DNA of 28,966 bases, from the NCBI GenBank assembly GCA_043381765.1, contig JBHJMP010000190.1, positions 1 through 28,966 on the forward strand, in the 5' to 3' direction. Shown here one piece after another: positions 11,701-26,867 of the stretch. The notes beneath the pieces are model-generated. The model ran no database searches. It was not told where the DNA came from and was given only the letters and a program-made list of their open reading frames with translations. Each line of letters starts with the position of its first letter. Positions within the stretch are counted from its first letter, which is position 1. The translations under genes were made by a program, and so were the position numbers. This DNA comes from Collodictyon triciliatum. Lineage: Eukaryota; CRuMs.

Positions 11701-12095
11701 TTTTGTTGTGTCCCTTGCATCTGCACCTCTCTTAATGTTACTGTTGCCCGCCTTCGACTTTTTCCGACACTTCTTTGAATCCATAAAGCATGCACACACA
11801 CATATATATTTATTATTTTGTTGGTTTTAGCCAGAGTTATACGAGGCTATATGATGTTTATTCTATTTGAGTGTATTCATTTTTTTTTTATCTTTATCTA
11901 CTCGCCACAATCCACGCCCCAGAGACGGGGCGTGAAAAAAAAAAACGTTATGATTTCTGAGTAGATTCGCTACTGTGTCCCATCACTCCCCACATATCTC
12001 CCATATCAACTAACGAACTGACTAACTCACCCATCACAGATACAACGATTACCAACGACCTTGCGCCAACATTCAAGCTTCATATTTGCGAGTGA
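8519..12095 (+). CDS. Calcineurin-like metallophosphoesterase with C-terminal membrane helices
   Basis: Exons: 8519-8559 (possibly starting further upstream), 8776-8953, 9164-9322, 9440-9561, 9644-9806, 9951-10060, 10121-10298 (alternative start 10157), 10417-10521, 10678-10812, 10950-11180, 11378-11687, 12040-12095 (TGA). Phase closes throughout. If the last GTTAGT donor is not used, a TAG at 11690-11692 ends the protein. Metal-site motifs appear in order: ADTGDGFNATYS, LVLGGDE-VYP, MPGNHD-WYEGL and ISGDLHHYRHH. These match the binuclear-metal phosphoesterase fold. Next come TAGGGGAFLHPTH, then hydrophobic segments around 10726-10812, 10980-11035, 11070-11140 and 11387-11450. One segment holds HGGCH. 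A soluble tail follows (CEYRHFLRLFFDQEGNATVF). The whole order resembles a membrane metallophosphoesterase family I know mainly from bacteria. The substrate is unknown. A (AAT)n repeat sits in the first intron. Confidence 0.85.
8649..8745. repeat. Trinucleotide microsatellite (AAT)n, about 32 copies
   Basis: Uninterrupted AAT repeat within the first proposed intron (8560-8775) of the phosphoesterase gene. It is open in several frames but is not coding. Confidence 0.97.
11913..11934. other. Perfect 8-bp GC-rich hairpin beside an A run
   Basis: CACGCCCC, loop AGAGAC, then GGGGCGTG: eight perfect pairs, followed by ten A on the + strand. It is the only strongly GC-rich palindrome in an AT-rich stretch. 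It lies in the proposed last intron of the phosphoesterase, or in its 3' region if the stop at 11690 is used. Confidence 0.8.
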
Positions 12096-12431
12096 CCTTT
12101 CCACATTGCATCGCGGCGGCCTTCCCCGTCTGCAAACAAACACCCAGACACACAAACAGACCTGCAACAACACGGCTCTGTGGCTTATGTACGGAGGATA
12201 ATGTATGGTATATCCAAATTTCATTTATTTCTATGAATATCCGGAGCAAAAAGATCCGGATTAATTCCGTCGACTTGCTGTTTCGGGCACACAATAAACA
12301 CAACCAGACACATCTGCATTCCTATGATTCATACACTCTGGTCTGTGCTGTTGTTGCCAAGAATCCTTTGGACTACACACAAAGCCTATGAATCCTGAAG
12401 CGCTGTTTCAACCATTGCTGAGTCGGAAGTC
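12096..12431. other. Short spacer between the phosphoesterase and FYVE-PXK genes
   Basis: The region has near-balanced base composition. An open + frame to 12391 encodes nothing I recognise. It probably holds the 3' UTR of one gene and the 5' region of the next. A non-coding first exon cannot be excluded. Confidence 0.4.
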
Positions 12432-16767
<4,336 letters not shown>

Positions 16768-17854
16768 ATAAATAAACGATGCATTATTATTATTTCGACT
16801 AGTCAACTCGAAAAGAATACCAGGATACTCGAGACAATTTACCGCAAAAGCAGCACAAGAACATGAGGCAAAGCTGTCAACCAGCACAGTTGTCATCACT
16901 CTGAACCAATTTTATAAAAGTGTCTCGCTGTTCGTTTCTTTGCTGTTCTTTACTCTGAAAAGTTGACGTGACTTTCGTGACAGCGTCCGACCCGACGAAT
17001 CGTGAACTGTGTGCGTTTTTTTTTTCTTCTTGTTTTACAAAGCCACTCGAACTATGACCGAAGATCGTCAGTTCTCTTGTTCCTTGTCATTTTCTTCTTT
17101 TGTAGAGTATGAGCGGGCTGTTCGAGACGTTGTTGCGTGATGAAAAGNNNNNNNNNNNNNNNNNNNNNNNNNNNNNNNNNNNNNNNNNNNNNNNNNNNNN
17201 NNNNNNNNNNNNNNNNNNNNNNNNNNNNNNNNNNNNNNNNNNNNNNNNNNNNNNNNNNNNNNNNNNNNNNNNNNNNNNNNNNNNNNNNNNNNNNNNNNNN
17301 NNNNNNNNNNNNNNNNNNNNNNNNNNNNNNNNNNNNNNNNNNNNNNNNNNNNNNNNNNNNNNNNNNNNNNNNNNNNNNNNNNNNNNNNNNNNNNNNNNNN
17401 NNNNNNNNNNNNNNNNNNNNNNNNNNNNNNNNNNNNNNNNNNNNNNNNNNNNNNNNNNNNNNNNNNNNNNNNNNNNNNNNNNNNNNNNNNNNNNNNNNNN
17501 NNNNNNNNNNNNNNNNNNNNNNNNNNNNNNNNNNNNNNNNNNNNNNNNNNNNNNNNNNNNNNNNNNNNNNNNNNNNNNNNNNNNNNNNNNACGCATCGGA
17601 CGGGTTTGTCTTTGAGTTTGCTTCTATATATGTGTCGGAACGGAGCTGATTTAATCATATTTATCTTTGATTCTCAGTATGCACAGATTTTAATTTATTT
17701 CTCTTTCTTTCTTTCTTTTCGTTTCATTTTTCTTTTCATTTTCTTTTCATTTTCTTTTCATTTTTCGTTTCATTTTTCGTTTCATTTTTCATTTTTTGTA
17801 TTTATCTCTTCTTTTATTTGGAAATACTGGTTTAAAGCAATTGATACCTCCCAG
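16768..17854. other. Intergenic region and 5' part of the VPS10 gene, with a 443-N gap (17148-17590)
   Basis: Before the gap, a TTTTGTAG acceptor-like site precedes an open stretch beginning MSGLFETLLRDEK (ATG 17109). It could be the start of the VPS10-type gene but runs into the gap after 13 codons. After the gap, about 15 codons are open (ASDGFVFEFASIY) before a possible GTGTCG donor near 17630, and may be another exon. From about 17697 to 17800 there is TTTC/CATTTTC repeat. The first exon with family resemblance starts at 17855. Confidence 0.45.
16906..16920 (+). promoter_or_regulatory. Possible CCAAT/TATA-like element
   Basis: CCAAT at 16906-16910 is followed by TATAAAAG at 16913-16920, about 190 bases before ATG 17109. 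Such strings are common by chance in AT-rich DNA, so this is only a candidate promoter for the VPS10-type gene. Confidence 0.2.
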
Positions 17855-18920
17855 GAGATTGTTGCAAATACAGAGTTTTCCAGGATACAGGAATTGGATG
17901 AGAAAGTAGCACAAATGAAACACCCTCCATTTCTTTTGAACTCTCTTTCATGTTCTGGAAATCACACCATGTTCGATTGCCCACGCTCATTATTACATAC
18001 TATTACTCTTACACTTGTACCGAAATGAGATATTAAAAATCGCAGATTTTGTTTATGCTCACCTTGGACGGGACTTTGTACAAAAGCTCTGATTCAGGGT
18101 TTGACTGGGAGATTGAAAACAAAAAGATGGAAAACAGCGATTTGGCACTCGCCAGAGGGAAAGGCATCAAAGATATTTATGTGCAAAAGGTCCACCCCAA
18201 AAACGTAACTTCTATTATTTATTAAACTTTCTTCAACATAGAATGCGAATATTTATTCATCTATGAGTAATGGTAGAAATTATACGCGGTCTTGTTTATT
18301 TTAATCAAAAAAACTCAACACTTGAAATGAAAGGCCGTGTTTTTAAGTGCGGGAAATTGGATTTGGTTAACTTCAGATGCTGGGCTCACATACAAAAAGA
18401 TTTTGGTAAAAATTACTGCGCGAATGAATACAAACATATCCCATATCGATGATGTTGGAATCAATCCTAAGAATCCGTCGGAAATGTTTGCTGTAATTGT
18501 ATCAGAATATTGCTCGTCTGATTCTTGCCGCCTGGTGAGTGACATACTCCAAATCTCGCTCTTTTCAACTAAGGCACCTCACAGATTCAATTCGATACCC
18601 AGCTTTATTTATTTATTTACTTATTTATTTATTTATTCATTTCTTCGAATGTGGCCAATTATTCATCAATAAATTACTAGTTAGCATTCTCAAAAGACCA
18701 AGGCCGGAGTTGGAGCATTATATCCTTGGTTGTATATAGCGCAGTTTGGGGGGACGATGGCGCAATATATTACATATCTGACAGCGATCGAGGTTTAAGC
18801 CTCTCAATCATGCAAACATCTTTGTATCGATATACCGATGGAAAAGTTGAGGTATTTTCGACCAGACACTTTCTTTTCTGGTTTCCTGGCTTGAAATTTT
18901 ATCTTCGAGGCACTCTTATT

Positions 18921-18969
<49 letters not shown>

Positions 18970-18979
18970 NNNNNNNNNN

Positions 18980-19057
<78 letters not shown>

Positions 19058-20241
19058 GGTTGTGCTCAGTCATCAAGATAGATGATTCATGAACGGCATT
19101 TTTTCCAAAGATTATTTTAGATGGAGCCACTTCCTTCGTGTTTTATGATAAGCTTTACCCGATTGCAACTCAAGTGATTTGTATTCTTAATTGAGACAGC
19201 TGAACATGTTTATTCGCTTTATCCCTTTCATACCGCGAGAATGTTGTTGATTACTGATGGTTCGAATTCAGGTCGATGGTATAAGTGGTAAATCAATCGA
19301 ATTTTTGAAGGGTCATAGTGGTACATCCAAGTAATTTCTCAATATGTTTTTATAGTTGGCGGAAACAATAAATTATTGGTACATCATCATCATAATTTTT
19401 TCATTCATTCTAGGATGGAGCTTCATAGAATATCAAATCCACCGCAGAGAAGCTACGGGGTATTTTTCCTTTTGAATAAAGATCACCAAAATTCAGAGTT
19501 GGCTAGTATATCATCTGCCTTATTTTTTCCCTCCTTAGAGCTACACTGTACTGAGTATTGACGAAATCAGCGCTTATGTTAATGGTTACCAAGGCTCCGG
19601 TTCCTATGGAGATTTTCTAGTTGATAATGTAACTTTAGTAATTAAATAACTGAAAACTGATCACCTTAACAGCTCTACTTTTGTCTCTTTGAATAGATCA
19701 GTAAAGCATTTTAATGTTCGTTCATTTTGTTGTTATTTATTTGTTTATACGAATAAAATTCCTCGCTTATTTATTTATATGTTTATCTGGTTTGTTTTGT
19801 TTTGTTTTGTTTTGTTTTGTTTTGTTTTGTTTTGTTTTGTTTTGTTTTGTTTTGTTTTGTTTTGTTTTGTTTTGTTTTGTTTTGTTTGTTTTGTTTTGTT
19901 TTGTTTGTTTGTTTGTTTGTTTGTTTGTTTGTTTGTTTGGGTCATACCCGCCACCGGATGGCAGAGCGAAGGGAAATTTGAAATTATTCTGGAAAAAAAC
20001 GCCAGGGATGAGGACGGAGTCGTTGATGCTTCGTTTGTTTTCATTTTGACATCATAATTTTTTAACGTCTTATTTCAATGCTACCTCATTGCATCGTAAT
20101 GTTAAATTCTGACTATTCGAGATTATCAAATAAGGATTCCACCCCTCAGAATACATGATACGATATTTGCAAACGTCTTGTATGAAGAAACCCTTGAAAA
20201 AACAGACAATTTTAAGGCCACTTTGATGAAAACTACAGAAG
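17855..20241 (+). CDS. VPS10/sortilin-type sorting receptor, partial
   Basis: Exons: 17855-17905, 18046-18204, 18242-18288, 18348-18534, 18681-18851, 19111-19180, 19200-19284, 19414-19459, 19539-19628, 19965-20032, 20135-20241. Phase closes throughout, but the 19181-19199 intron would be only 19 bases. The protein has beta-propeller Asp-box motifs: LYKSSDSGFDW, WLTSDAGLTYKK, FSKDQGRSW and a degenerate TDGSNSGRW. Between them are VPS10-like stretches such as ISEHVYSLYPFHTARMLLIT, SEGKFEIILEKNARDEDGVV and DTIFANVLYEE. VPS10 proteins are type I membrane receptors that carry hydrolases from Golgi to endosome or lysosome. The N-terminus is probably in the 17148-17590 gap. The Cys-rich end of the domain, the membrane helix and the tail are absent because the gene runs into the 10-N gap at 20362. 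Ligand unknown. Confidence 0.83.
18919..19055. repeat. Long poly-T tract containing a 10-N gap (18970-18979)
   Basis: Some 125 T flank exactly ten N inside the 18852-19110 intron of the VPS10-type gene. Coding phase is kept across this intron, so this join looks correct even if its length is not. Confidence 0.95.
19788..19938. repeat. (TTTTG)n followed by (TTTG)n microsatellite
   Basis: About 18 copies of TTTTG, a short mixed zone, then about nine copies of TTTG, in the 19629-19964 intron. The unit change from five to four bases suggests replication slippage with later drift. Confidence 0.95.
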
Positions 20242-20308
20242 GTATGCGAAATTTTATTATGGTATATCACGCTTAATCCACCATTCAATACACCGCGTAA
20301 GTGATGAT

Positions 20309-20416
20309 GTTTCTTTGTTTCTTTGTTTCTTTGTTTCTTTGTTTCTTTGTTTCTTTGTTTCNNNNNNNNNNTTTTCTTTTCTTTTCTTTTCTTTTCTTTT
20401 CTTTTCTTTTCTTTTT
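20309..20416. repeat. (TTTCTTTG)n, 10-N gap (20362-20371), then (TTTTC)n
   Basis: Two different repeats meet at exactly ten N. The VPS10-type gene lies on the left and the tubulin-ligase gene on the right, and neither continues across. The gap size looks like a placeholder. Confidence 0.95.
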
Positions 20417-20446
20417 TTTGGTTCTTCTTCCTTATTTTTTTTTTTT

Positions 20447-23359
20447 TTGTTGATTTCCGTACAACCATCTCTGGAGATGCATTATAAAAGTTCATTCGGT
20501 CCCAACAATGATGGGTTTTCATGCTTTGAAATAATGGGGTTTGATGTTTTACTAGACTCTGAACTCAAGCCCTGGCTCCTAGAGGTAATATTTGTTCATC
20601 ATCATTTTGGATTCAATTATTCAAGCCCTAAACACATCATATTTCAGGTCAATCATGCTCCTAGCCTGAGAACCGACTCTCCTTTTGACAAAGCTGTGAA
20701 AAGAAGTCTTGTATCCGAATCCCTTGATATTGTGAACATGAGAGTTGAAGATAAAATACGGTAGGAGCGGTTCTTTTGAAATTACCCGATGAAAATTTTT
20801 GATTTTTTTTAAAAAAAAAACCATTTACTTCTAAACAAAAATATAAAATGTCCATCGAGATCAAAATGTGTGTCATAGTTATTCATGTATTTGATAATTA
20901 TTCGATCAAAATAATGAATAGGTTTTCAAAACATAAATGGTCACAACTCAGATCGAAATCAATAGGATTAGGGAACCATAATGTTTGTATTTACTCCTCA
21001 GATAAAGATAACTGCGCTGATTGAGCCATGGGATATGTCAAATAATGAAAATTGGAACGTGATTTCTTAATAATAATAAAATTTTTAATGATTGTAATAA
21101 TTAAATAGCAAAATAATTATAAAAAAAGGATGATATCGCACCTGGTTATACTCCGCTGACCATAGAAGAAAGGGATAGTTACGAATCTTCAAAACTGGTT
21201 AGACTTTTGATCCTCATTCCTTTTTTTTTCTCCTCACACCATATCAATTCCGTAAATATTTAATAAACCTTATATGATGGCTAAAAATCTTGCAATCTAT
21301 AGAAATGTCAAGCCTCGTATTAATCTCAAAATAGGTTCACTTTAAAAAAATTTTCCCATCGCCTGACCATGGAAAAAATGAGCGGTATCAAAAGTATTTG
21401 GAAAGTGTGAGGTCGTTATCAAACACGCTCTTTTCTGGTAATGCCAACTACTTTACGTTTATTCGCCGCCAACTCTTCCGCTCCACCAAAGTTAGCTTGC
21501 TTACTTGATCGAATGTAGGTAAAGCTTATTAATTGTAATTTATTTATTAAGATACTGCTGCATTTGCACATCGAAAGCAAGCAGTCGGATGTGAGAAGGA
21601 AACTAAAGACCCTAGTGTACAAGCACCAAGGTGAACCATTTGAAAATAGGTGGACTCTTTCATTCCCTTTTTTATTTTTATATTATTTTCTCTTATTATC
21701 TTTTTTTTTTTCATTACCTCTCTACCTCTCTACCTCTTTATTACTCTATTATTTCTTTTCATCAACTTTTGCTACTCGGATATGTTGTTACCAATCGTTC
21801 TACCCACACAGACCCAAAGGACATACTGGAGGAAATGAAGTGAGGGTGACCATTATAAGAAATTTTCCCAATCGTGGTATATAATTGCATGTGCGATTAG
21901 ACCCACAAATGATATTATCTCTTTATATGCAACTATATTAGGGCAAGAAAGAGCATAATTATGCTCATCAAGACAAGGAAGCCACTCTACTTAGGTTTAC
22001 ATATTTTCTCAAAAACAAATAGCTAAAAAAGCGTTTTAAGAGAACATGTTTTTAGAATCAGACACATAAAGTAACATGCAATTACGTTTCTTAAACCATA
22101 GAAGACAAGCATCTGCCCAAGAACTTCGCTCTTTGAAAAAACATGTGAATTCTCAAAACATTTAGAAAACAGTAGATTTTTACAGTGTGGTTGACTTCAG
22201 CCAAAAACATCACTAACTTGTCACATACCAGGACAAAGTCGAAGCAAAAATTGGCAGCAAAACTCAGCGAGACAGTCGCTTGTCTGGAGCAAGATCGGCA
22301 CCTTCGACTGGTTGAGTCATAATATATATAAGAAATTGAAACAGTAGATAGCAAAGAATATATATATTGAGAGTTAAAAAAAAATGAAGGTATTTTTAGC
22401 TCGAAACATTCTTGGTTGATGACCTTCAAGAGCAAGATGCGAAATATTATATTTATCAACCACTAAAAGAAGAAATAAACCCAGTATGTGATAATGATGC
22501 GATAGCCATTCGATTCGCGCCGCCGCCGCCCTCGCCTGAGAGTGAATCAGACGGACATAATCTACCAGAGAACTGTTTGCATTTTGATCCCTTTTCTTCT
22601 TTTTTTTTTTTCTCTCTCGGACAAATGAATGTCATTAGCATTACTAACGACGAATTGACAGATGAATTTTCAAAGTACGAGTCTATTGCCAGTCCATCAC
22701 AAAAGAAAGGGACTGATTCACCAAAAAGCCCCTCTCGAATCTACACGTGTGAGCAGGAATATGACGAAATCGATTCAGAAGACTCATGCGAAGTGAAAAG
22801 CACTAATGGTGGGCATGTGCAGTCGATAGAACAACTGAGACATTCAGATAGTCAATCGCCCGAAGATGAATTAAGGCGGCCGGTGGCACGGAAGAAGCTC
22901 GATTCATACCAAGAGTCGCTCGTACCGACACCGTCTTTCCAAGCCAAAGAGAAATCACCACTTCGAAAGGAATATAACATCGAGATATCAAGTTTGGCGA
23001 CAGCGATGAAATCAGCCCACCTGTCGATTCAAGAATCTTCTGTTAATGAGGAGCCAAGAAAACAAGCTGGGACAATTCTTCGTGCCAAGATAGAGTGAGA
23101 CTTTTTTTTCCTTCCTTTCGGCTGCATGTTGTCGTTTGTGTGGATTGTGGATTTATTATTCAGAAATTATCATTCGGCCCCCCTCCCTCGGGTTTTGTCC
23201 CAAGATTTACAGTGTTTTAAGGCATCGTTTTTCATATATTCGCCACAAATCCTCTGTCAAACTAATCAATATATGTTCTACAGGTTAAAAATGAATGGCA
23301 AGCCGTCCCGTCCGATTCGTATGAAAGAGCATTCCGATGAATTTTCTCCATTCTCTTGA
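20447..23359 (+). CDS. TTLL: Tubulin tyrosine ligase-like (TTLL) enzyme, C-terminal part
   Basis: The ATP-grasp end of a TTLL domain is clear: ISVQPSLEMHYKSSFG, then CFEIMGFDVLLDSELKPWLLE and VNHAPSLRTDSPFDKAVKRS. These include the Glu and Asn expected to bind ATP-Mg. TTLL enzymes add Tyr, Glu or Gly to tubulin. Well-supported exons are about 20447-20584 and 20648-20760. Probable exons are 20922-20982, 21129-21197 (PGYTPLTIEERDSYESSKL), 21335-21404 (FKKIFPSPDHGKNERYQKYL) and 21552-21630. Exons between 21812 and 22318 do not close in phase. A long acidic, Ser-rich exon, 22400-23094, may hide an intron. The last exon is 23284-23358, ending in TGA at 23357-23359. The first visible exon has no AG acceptor between the repeat and its conserved start, so its upstream border is lost. 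The N-terminal half of the TTLL domain is missing. Whether the Ser-rich tail belongs to this gene is inferred. Confidence 0.78.
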
Positions 23360-23638
23360 ACCAAGAGAAGAAAAATCAATCCATCAATTGAAAGCTTGAG
23401 ATTAAAAATAGATTCAAGCGTTAATATCGAGGTTCAATTTCCCAACAGATTAAAAAAAAAAGTTGGATAATCACTGGGGTATTTTAAAAGTGGAAAAACG
23501 CTGTTTTATTTCATGGTGTTTATTATTTTCCCTGCAGAGGTATTAATATGCACTTGACGCAGAGGCAGTAATGAAAAGATATCAAAAAATGCGGAGAGAA
23601 TGAGTGCTCCAAATATGCACCAATCAAAATAAAAATAT
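23360..23638. other. Convergent 3' intergenic spacer
   Basis: The TTLL gene (+) ends at 23359 and the ABHD17-type gene (-) ends at 23639, so their 3' ends face each other across about 280 AT-rich bases. AAAATAAAA-like strings on both strands could serve as poly(A) signals. No further gene is seen. Confidence 0.6.
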
Positions 23639-25470
23639 TCATACAGTATGTCTGTTCCTCTTGTGGGTAATTGTCACATGGTGCAGAAAAGAGGCTACAT
23701 TTGCATAATAACTCATCCCATATCTTGATTCAATGTCGTTGTGGCCTGCACCTTCGATTAGCCAGCACCTCCAAAGCTTCAAAGCAGATTCCGCCAATGT
23801 CTGAAAAAGAGGGATAGTCAACTACTTGATATTTAAGGAACTTGTTTGATGTCGTCACTTGACATGAATTAGCCTTTTTTCTAATATTTTTTTCTAATAT
23901 GTATCAAGACATGCAGGTGACTTAATCAAGATGGGGTGTGATGGGGAATAAATACACGTCCATGACTGGATGCGATGACCGTATCGTCGACGCCATGGAT
24001 TACATACAGAGGACATCTGGCAAGATGTTGGAAAAATATCAGTAAAAATGATTATAGTTAAAAAAAAATTGTAATATCTGACGATGGTTCTATCATGTGC
24101 CATTAGATAGATAAACGGATTGACAATTATGCTAGTACGTTATACGTGGAACTTTCTTGTAGTTTTTGTAAATATCAAGTGGAGATTCGATTCCCTTGAG
24201 ATCCTTTTGTTTTAGAGTAGGAATAGGCGAGAAAAGGGGGGTTACTGGAGATGAAGAGAAAGTAATTCATAATCGAGGATCGTGTTTATAGCGACAGTAT
24301 TATTCAATGGGACTTAGCCTTCAAGATATGAATGAGAGATATCTGACGTTTCTTGATTTCATATCCCTGTTTTACATAAATTATTTTCACAAATGTGTAA
24401 CATATTTCAAAACCTTGACAACTCTAATGGCAGACGTAAGGCCTGATTGAATTATAAACCCGCCGATATCTTGGTGGTGACGAAGGGCACATTCGCAAGT
24501 CGGACCGCTTCCAATACTGCGCCCGAGTCTGCACGTTTTACGTTGATGATTTTTGTGTATGATATAATAGAGCCATTACTTTACGAAATTGTATACTCTA
24601 AAAGGATTGGTTCTCAATCATAAGTATGATAAACTTAGTTTTCTTTCAAGATATGAATTTAAAGCGTCGTGGACATTGTAACATATGAAAAGAAAATCCC
24701 TCGATTGAAATATTACAAAATTATATCTTTTGGGTTCACTTTAAGCACATTCAATGCGTATTGGTAGACTGTCTCGATGTCCTCGTAAGTGCTGCTTTCA
24801 CTTGGTGAGCCTTCGCTAAGTCCATAGCCCCCATAATCGTAACATAGTATGTTTACCTATGATAGGTGCTTCAGTCTTGGAGAATGTATATTCATTCATC
24901 CGATTTCTAAAAGCAAATATTTTTATCATGGCTTTTACCTTATATTAAACGAGTGCTTTCAAATAATAAGTTTAGTATTACCTGACTATAATTCGCAAGA
25001 TTAACAAGAAGTGGTCTTGAAAACCCCAGATCTTCAGCATTCCCATGACTATATATAATAGTCTGCGTGGCTCTGCATAATAGATTTGTTGGCGAGTAAA
25101 GTGTGTCATAAAAAGAAGATATATGCATGTATATGTGTATTTGTATATAAATAAGTACTGCTTCCGACGAACATGTAGAGTTGCTATTCTTCGCCCAGAA
25201 CCCGTTTTTATATACTGGAAGTCCTCAGTGATACTTTCAAAGTTTGCTGCATCCACAAACCAACGCACCTTGAGAATCGGTAAGTCAAAAACTGCAACAT
25301 CCCAGACTCGAAACAGACGAAAAACGATTTGAAGACAGAGAGCTCTAGAGATAAGAAGCAGGTACGCGATGGAAACAAGAACTCCTTGAGGCACAACAAA
25401 CCCTCCCTCCTCGTTCTTGATAGCTTGGACTTGGCGGTAGGAATGCCATTCGATTGATTACGAGACCCAT
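23639..25470 (-). CDS. ABHD17: ABHD17-type alpha/beta serine hydrolase (depalmitoylase family)
   Basis: Minus-strand exons, 5' to 3': 25470-25398, 25291-25159, 25072-24982, 24856-24717, 24528-24414, 24244-24139, 24016-23956, 23800-23639 (TGA). Phase closes except between 24414 and 24244, where a small exon is probably missed. The N-terminus NRMAFLPPSPSYQE matches the family's FLPP motif. Then come TIIYSHGNAEDLG, LCYDYGGYGLSEGSPSE, the nucleophile elbow LGRSIGSGPT and GGFIIQSGLTSAIRV. KVPRI-TCPLYVIHGVDDTVI gives the acid Asp, and LIEGAGHNDIE gives the catalytic His. The triad Ser, Asp, His is complete. In animals ABHD17 proteins remove palmitate from membrane-bound proteins. The N-terminal Cys cluster that anchors animal ABHD17 is not visible. 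ATG 25470 has an in-frame stop 12 bases upstream, but an earlier exon remains possible. Confidence 0.88.
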
Positions 25471-25565
25471 CGCCCAAGCTTATTTTTTCCCTTTTATTTT
25501 TGTGCATATTAATGATAAAATGAATATGTTGGAAATAACAGTCAAAGAAAAAGAGAAGAGAATAT

Positions 25566-25598
25566 AAGAAAAGAAAAGAAAAGAAAAGAAAAGAAAAG
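25566..25598. repeat. (AAAAG)n microsatellite
   Basis: About seven copies of AAAAG on the + strand (CTTTT on the strand of the ABHD17-type gene), upstream of that gene's start. Confidence 0.95.
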
Positions 25599-25739
25599 GT
25601 TCTGTGCGCTGAAGAAAGAGACGCTCGAGGAGGACGCGAAGCAACCATCGAGGTCGAGAAAGGAAGTACACGTGAGTTTATTTTTATTTTATTTTTTTAC
25701 ATTGTGATCTTAACGCACGAAGGAAAGCCTGCGACTCGT

Positions 25740-26304
25740 TTTTGTTTTGTTTTGTTTTGTTTTGTTTTGTTTTGTTTTGTTTTGTTTTGTTTTGTTTTGT
25801 TTTGTTTTGTTTTGTTTTGTTTTGTTTTGTTTTGTTTTGTTTTGTTNNNNNNNNNNNNNNNNNNNNNNNNNNNNNNNNNNNNNNNNNNNNNNNNNNNNNN
25901 NNNNNNNNNNNNNNNNNNNNNNNNNNNNNNNNNNNNNNNNNNNNNNNNNNNNNNNNNNNNNNNNNNNNNNNNNNNNNNNNNNNNNNNNNNNNNNNNNNNN
26001 NNNNNNNNNNNNNNNNNNNNNNNNNNNNNNNNNNNNNNNNNNNNNNNNNNNNNNNNNNNNNNNNNNNNNNNNNNNNNNNNNNNNNNNNNNNNNNNNNNNN
26101 NNNNNNNNNNNNNNNNNNNNNNNNNNNNNNNNNNNNNNNNNNNNNNNNNNNNNNNNNNNNNNNNNNNNNNNNNNNNNNNNNNNNNNNNNNNNNNNNNNNN
26201 NNNGACAGAGACAGAGACAGAGACAGAGACAGAGACAGAGACAGAGACAGAGACAGAGACAGAGACAGAGACAGAGACAGAGACAGAGACAGAGACAGAG
26301 ACAG
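25740..26304. repeat. (TTTTG)n, 357-N gap, (GACAGA)n
   Basis: About 21 copies of TTTTG run into the gap at 25847, and about 17 copies of GACAGA emerge at 26204. The flanks are different repeats, so the gap is not simply more of one array. Confidence 0.95.
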
Positions 26305-26867
26305 CAACAGATAACCTTTGTTTCGGCTGGAATGTCTTTATCAGAGTATCACATAATCATTCACTTAAGAGCCAGAATGAGTAGCGTGGAAAATACATCA
26401 GACACGGGGGCAACGTAACACCGGATGCATGGCCATCACATAATACGCCGATGATATTATTTACTTGACCAGAACAGATAGTGTAAGAAACAGTATTTAC
26501 AAGTGGTTACGTTCAAATTCATCAGAGGCGATACCTTAATAACTAACAATTCTCCACTTCGAGGCCAAGCACCGCCTTCTTTTGTCGTAATAATATTTTG
26601 CTTATGGGTTTATGCTTCACATCGGTGATGAATTGAGGTACACATTCGTAATTTTAGTAAGTATGTGCGTAGCAACAATAGCAATAAAGGTAAACCCTCT
26701 TGATTAAATAAAGCGAGAAAATTAAGAATCTTTTATATGGGTACTTGATTTTATAACCTTCAATAAAATACAAAAATATGATGAAATAGATAAAGAAATA
26801 TAGTTAGAAGAAAAATTACAACGATTGCAAAGATGTTCTTATTTATGGAATAGCTTTGAGCACACTG

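Larger units (their letters stand above)
25471..26867. other. Intergenic region with several microsatellites and a 357-N gap (25847-26203)
   Basis: A GC-richer stretch at 25600-25670 could be a 5' UTR or first exon of the minus-strand ABHD17-type gene. On the minus strand it reads MVASRPPRASLSSAHRT from 25648 but I cannot link it by phase. The remainder is repeats, the gap, and AT-rich sequence from 26310 to 26867 with no gene I can support. Confidence 0.5.

Noticed and set aside
11913-11934. Histone 3' stem-loop or bacterial terminator
   Set aside because: The stem and loop do not match the histone element, no histone gene is near, and the genome is eukaryotic.
19714-20049. Phe/Cys/Leu-rich ORFs across the TTTTG array
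   Set aside because: A five-base repeat gives long stop-free frames. The true exon here is 19965-20032 only.
24978-25394. 138-residue minus-strand ORF as one protein
   Set aside because: It merges two introns with parts of ABHD17 exons. Family motifs fit the spliced model instead.
25684-26418. Long ORFs across the 25847-26203 gap
   Set aside because: They consist of N translated as X plus flanking repeats.
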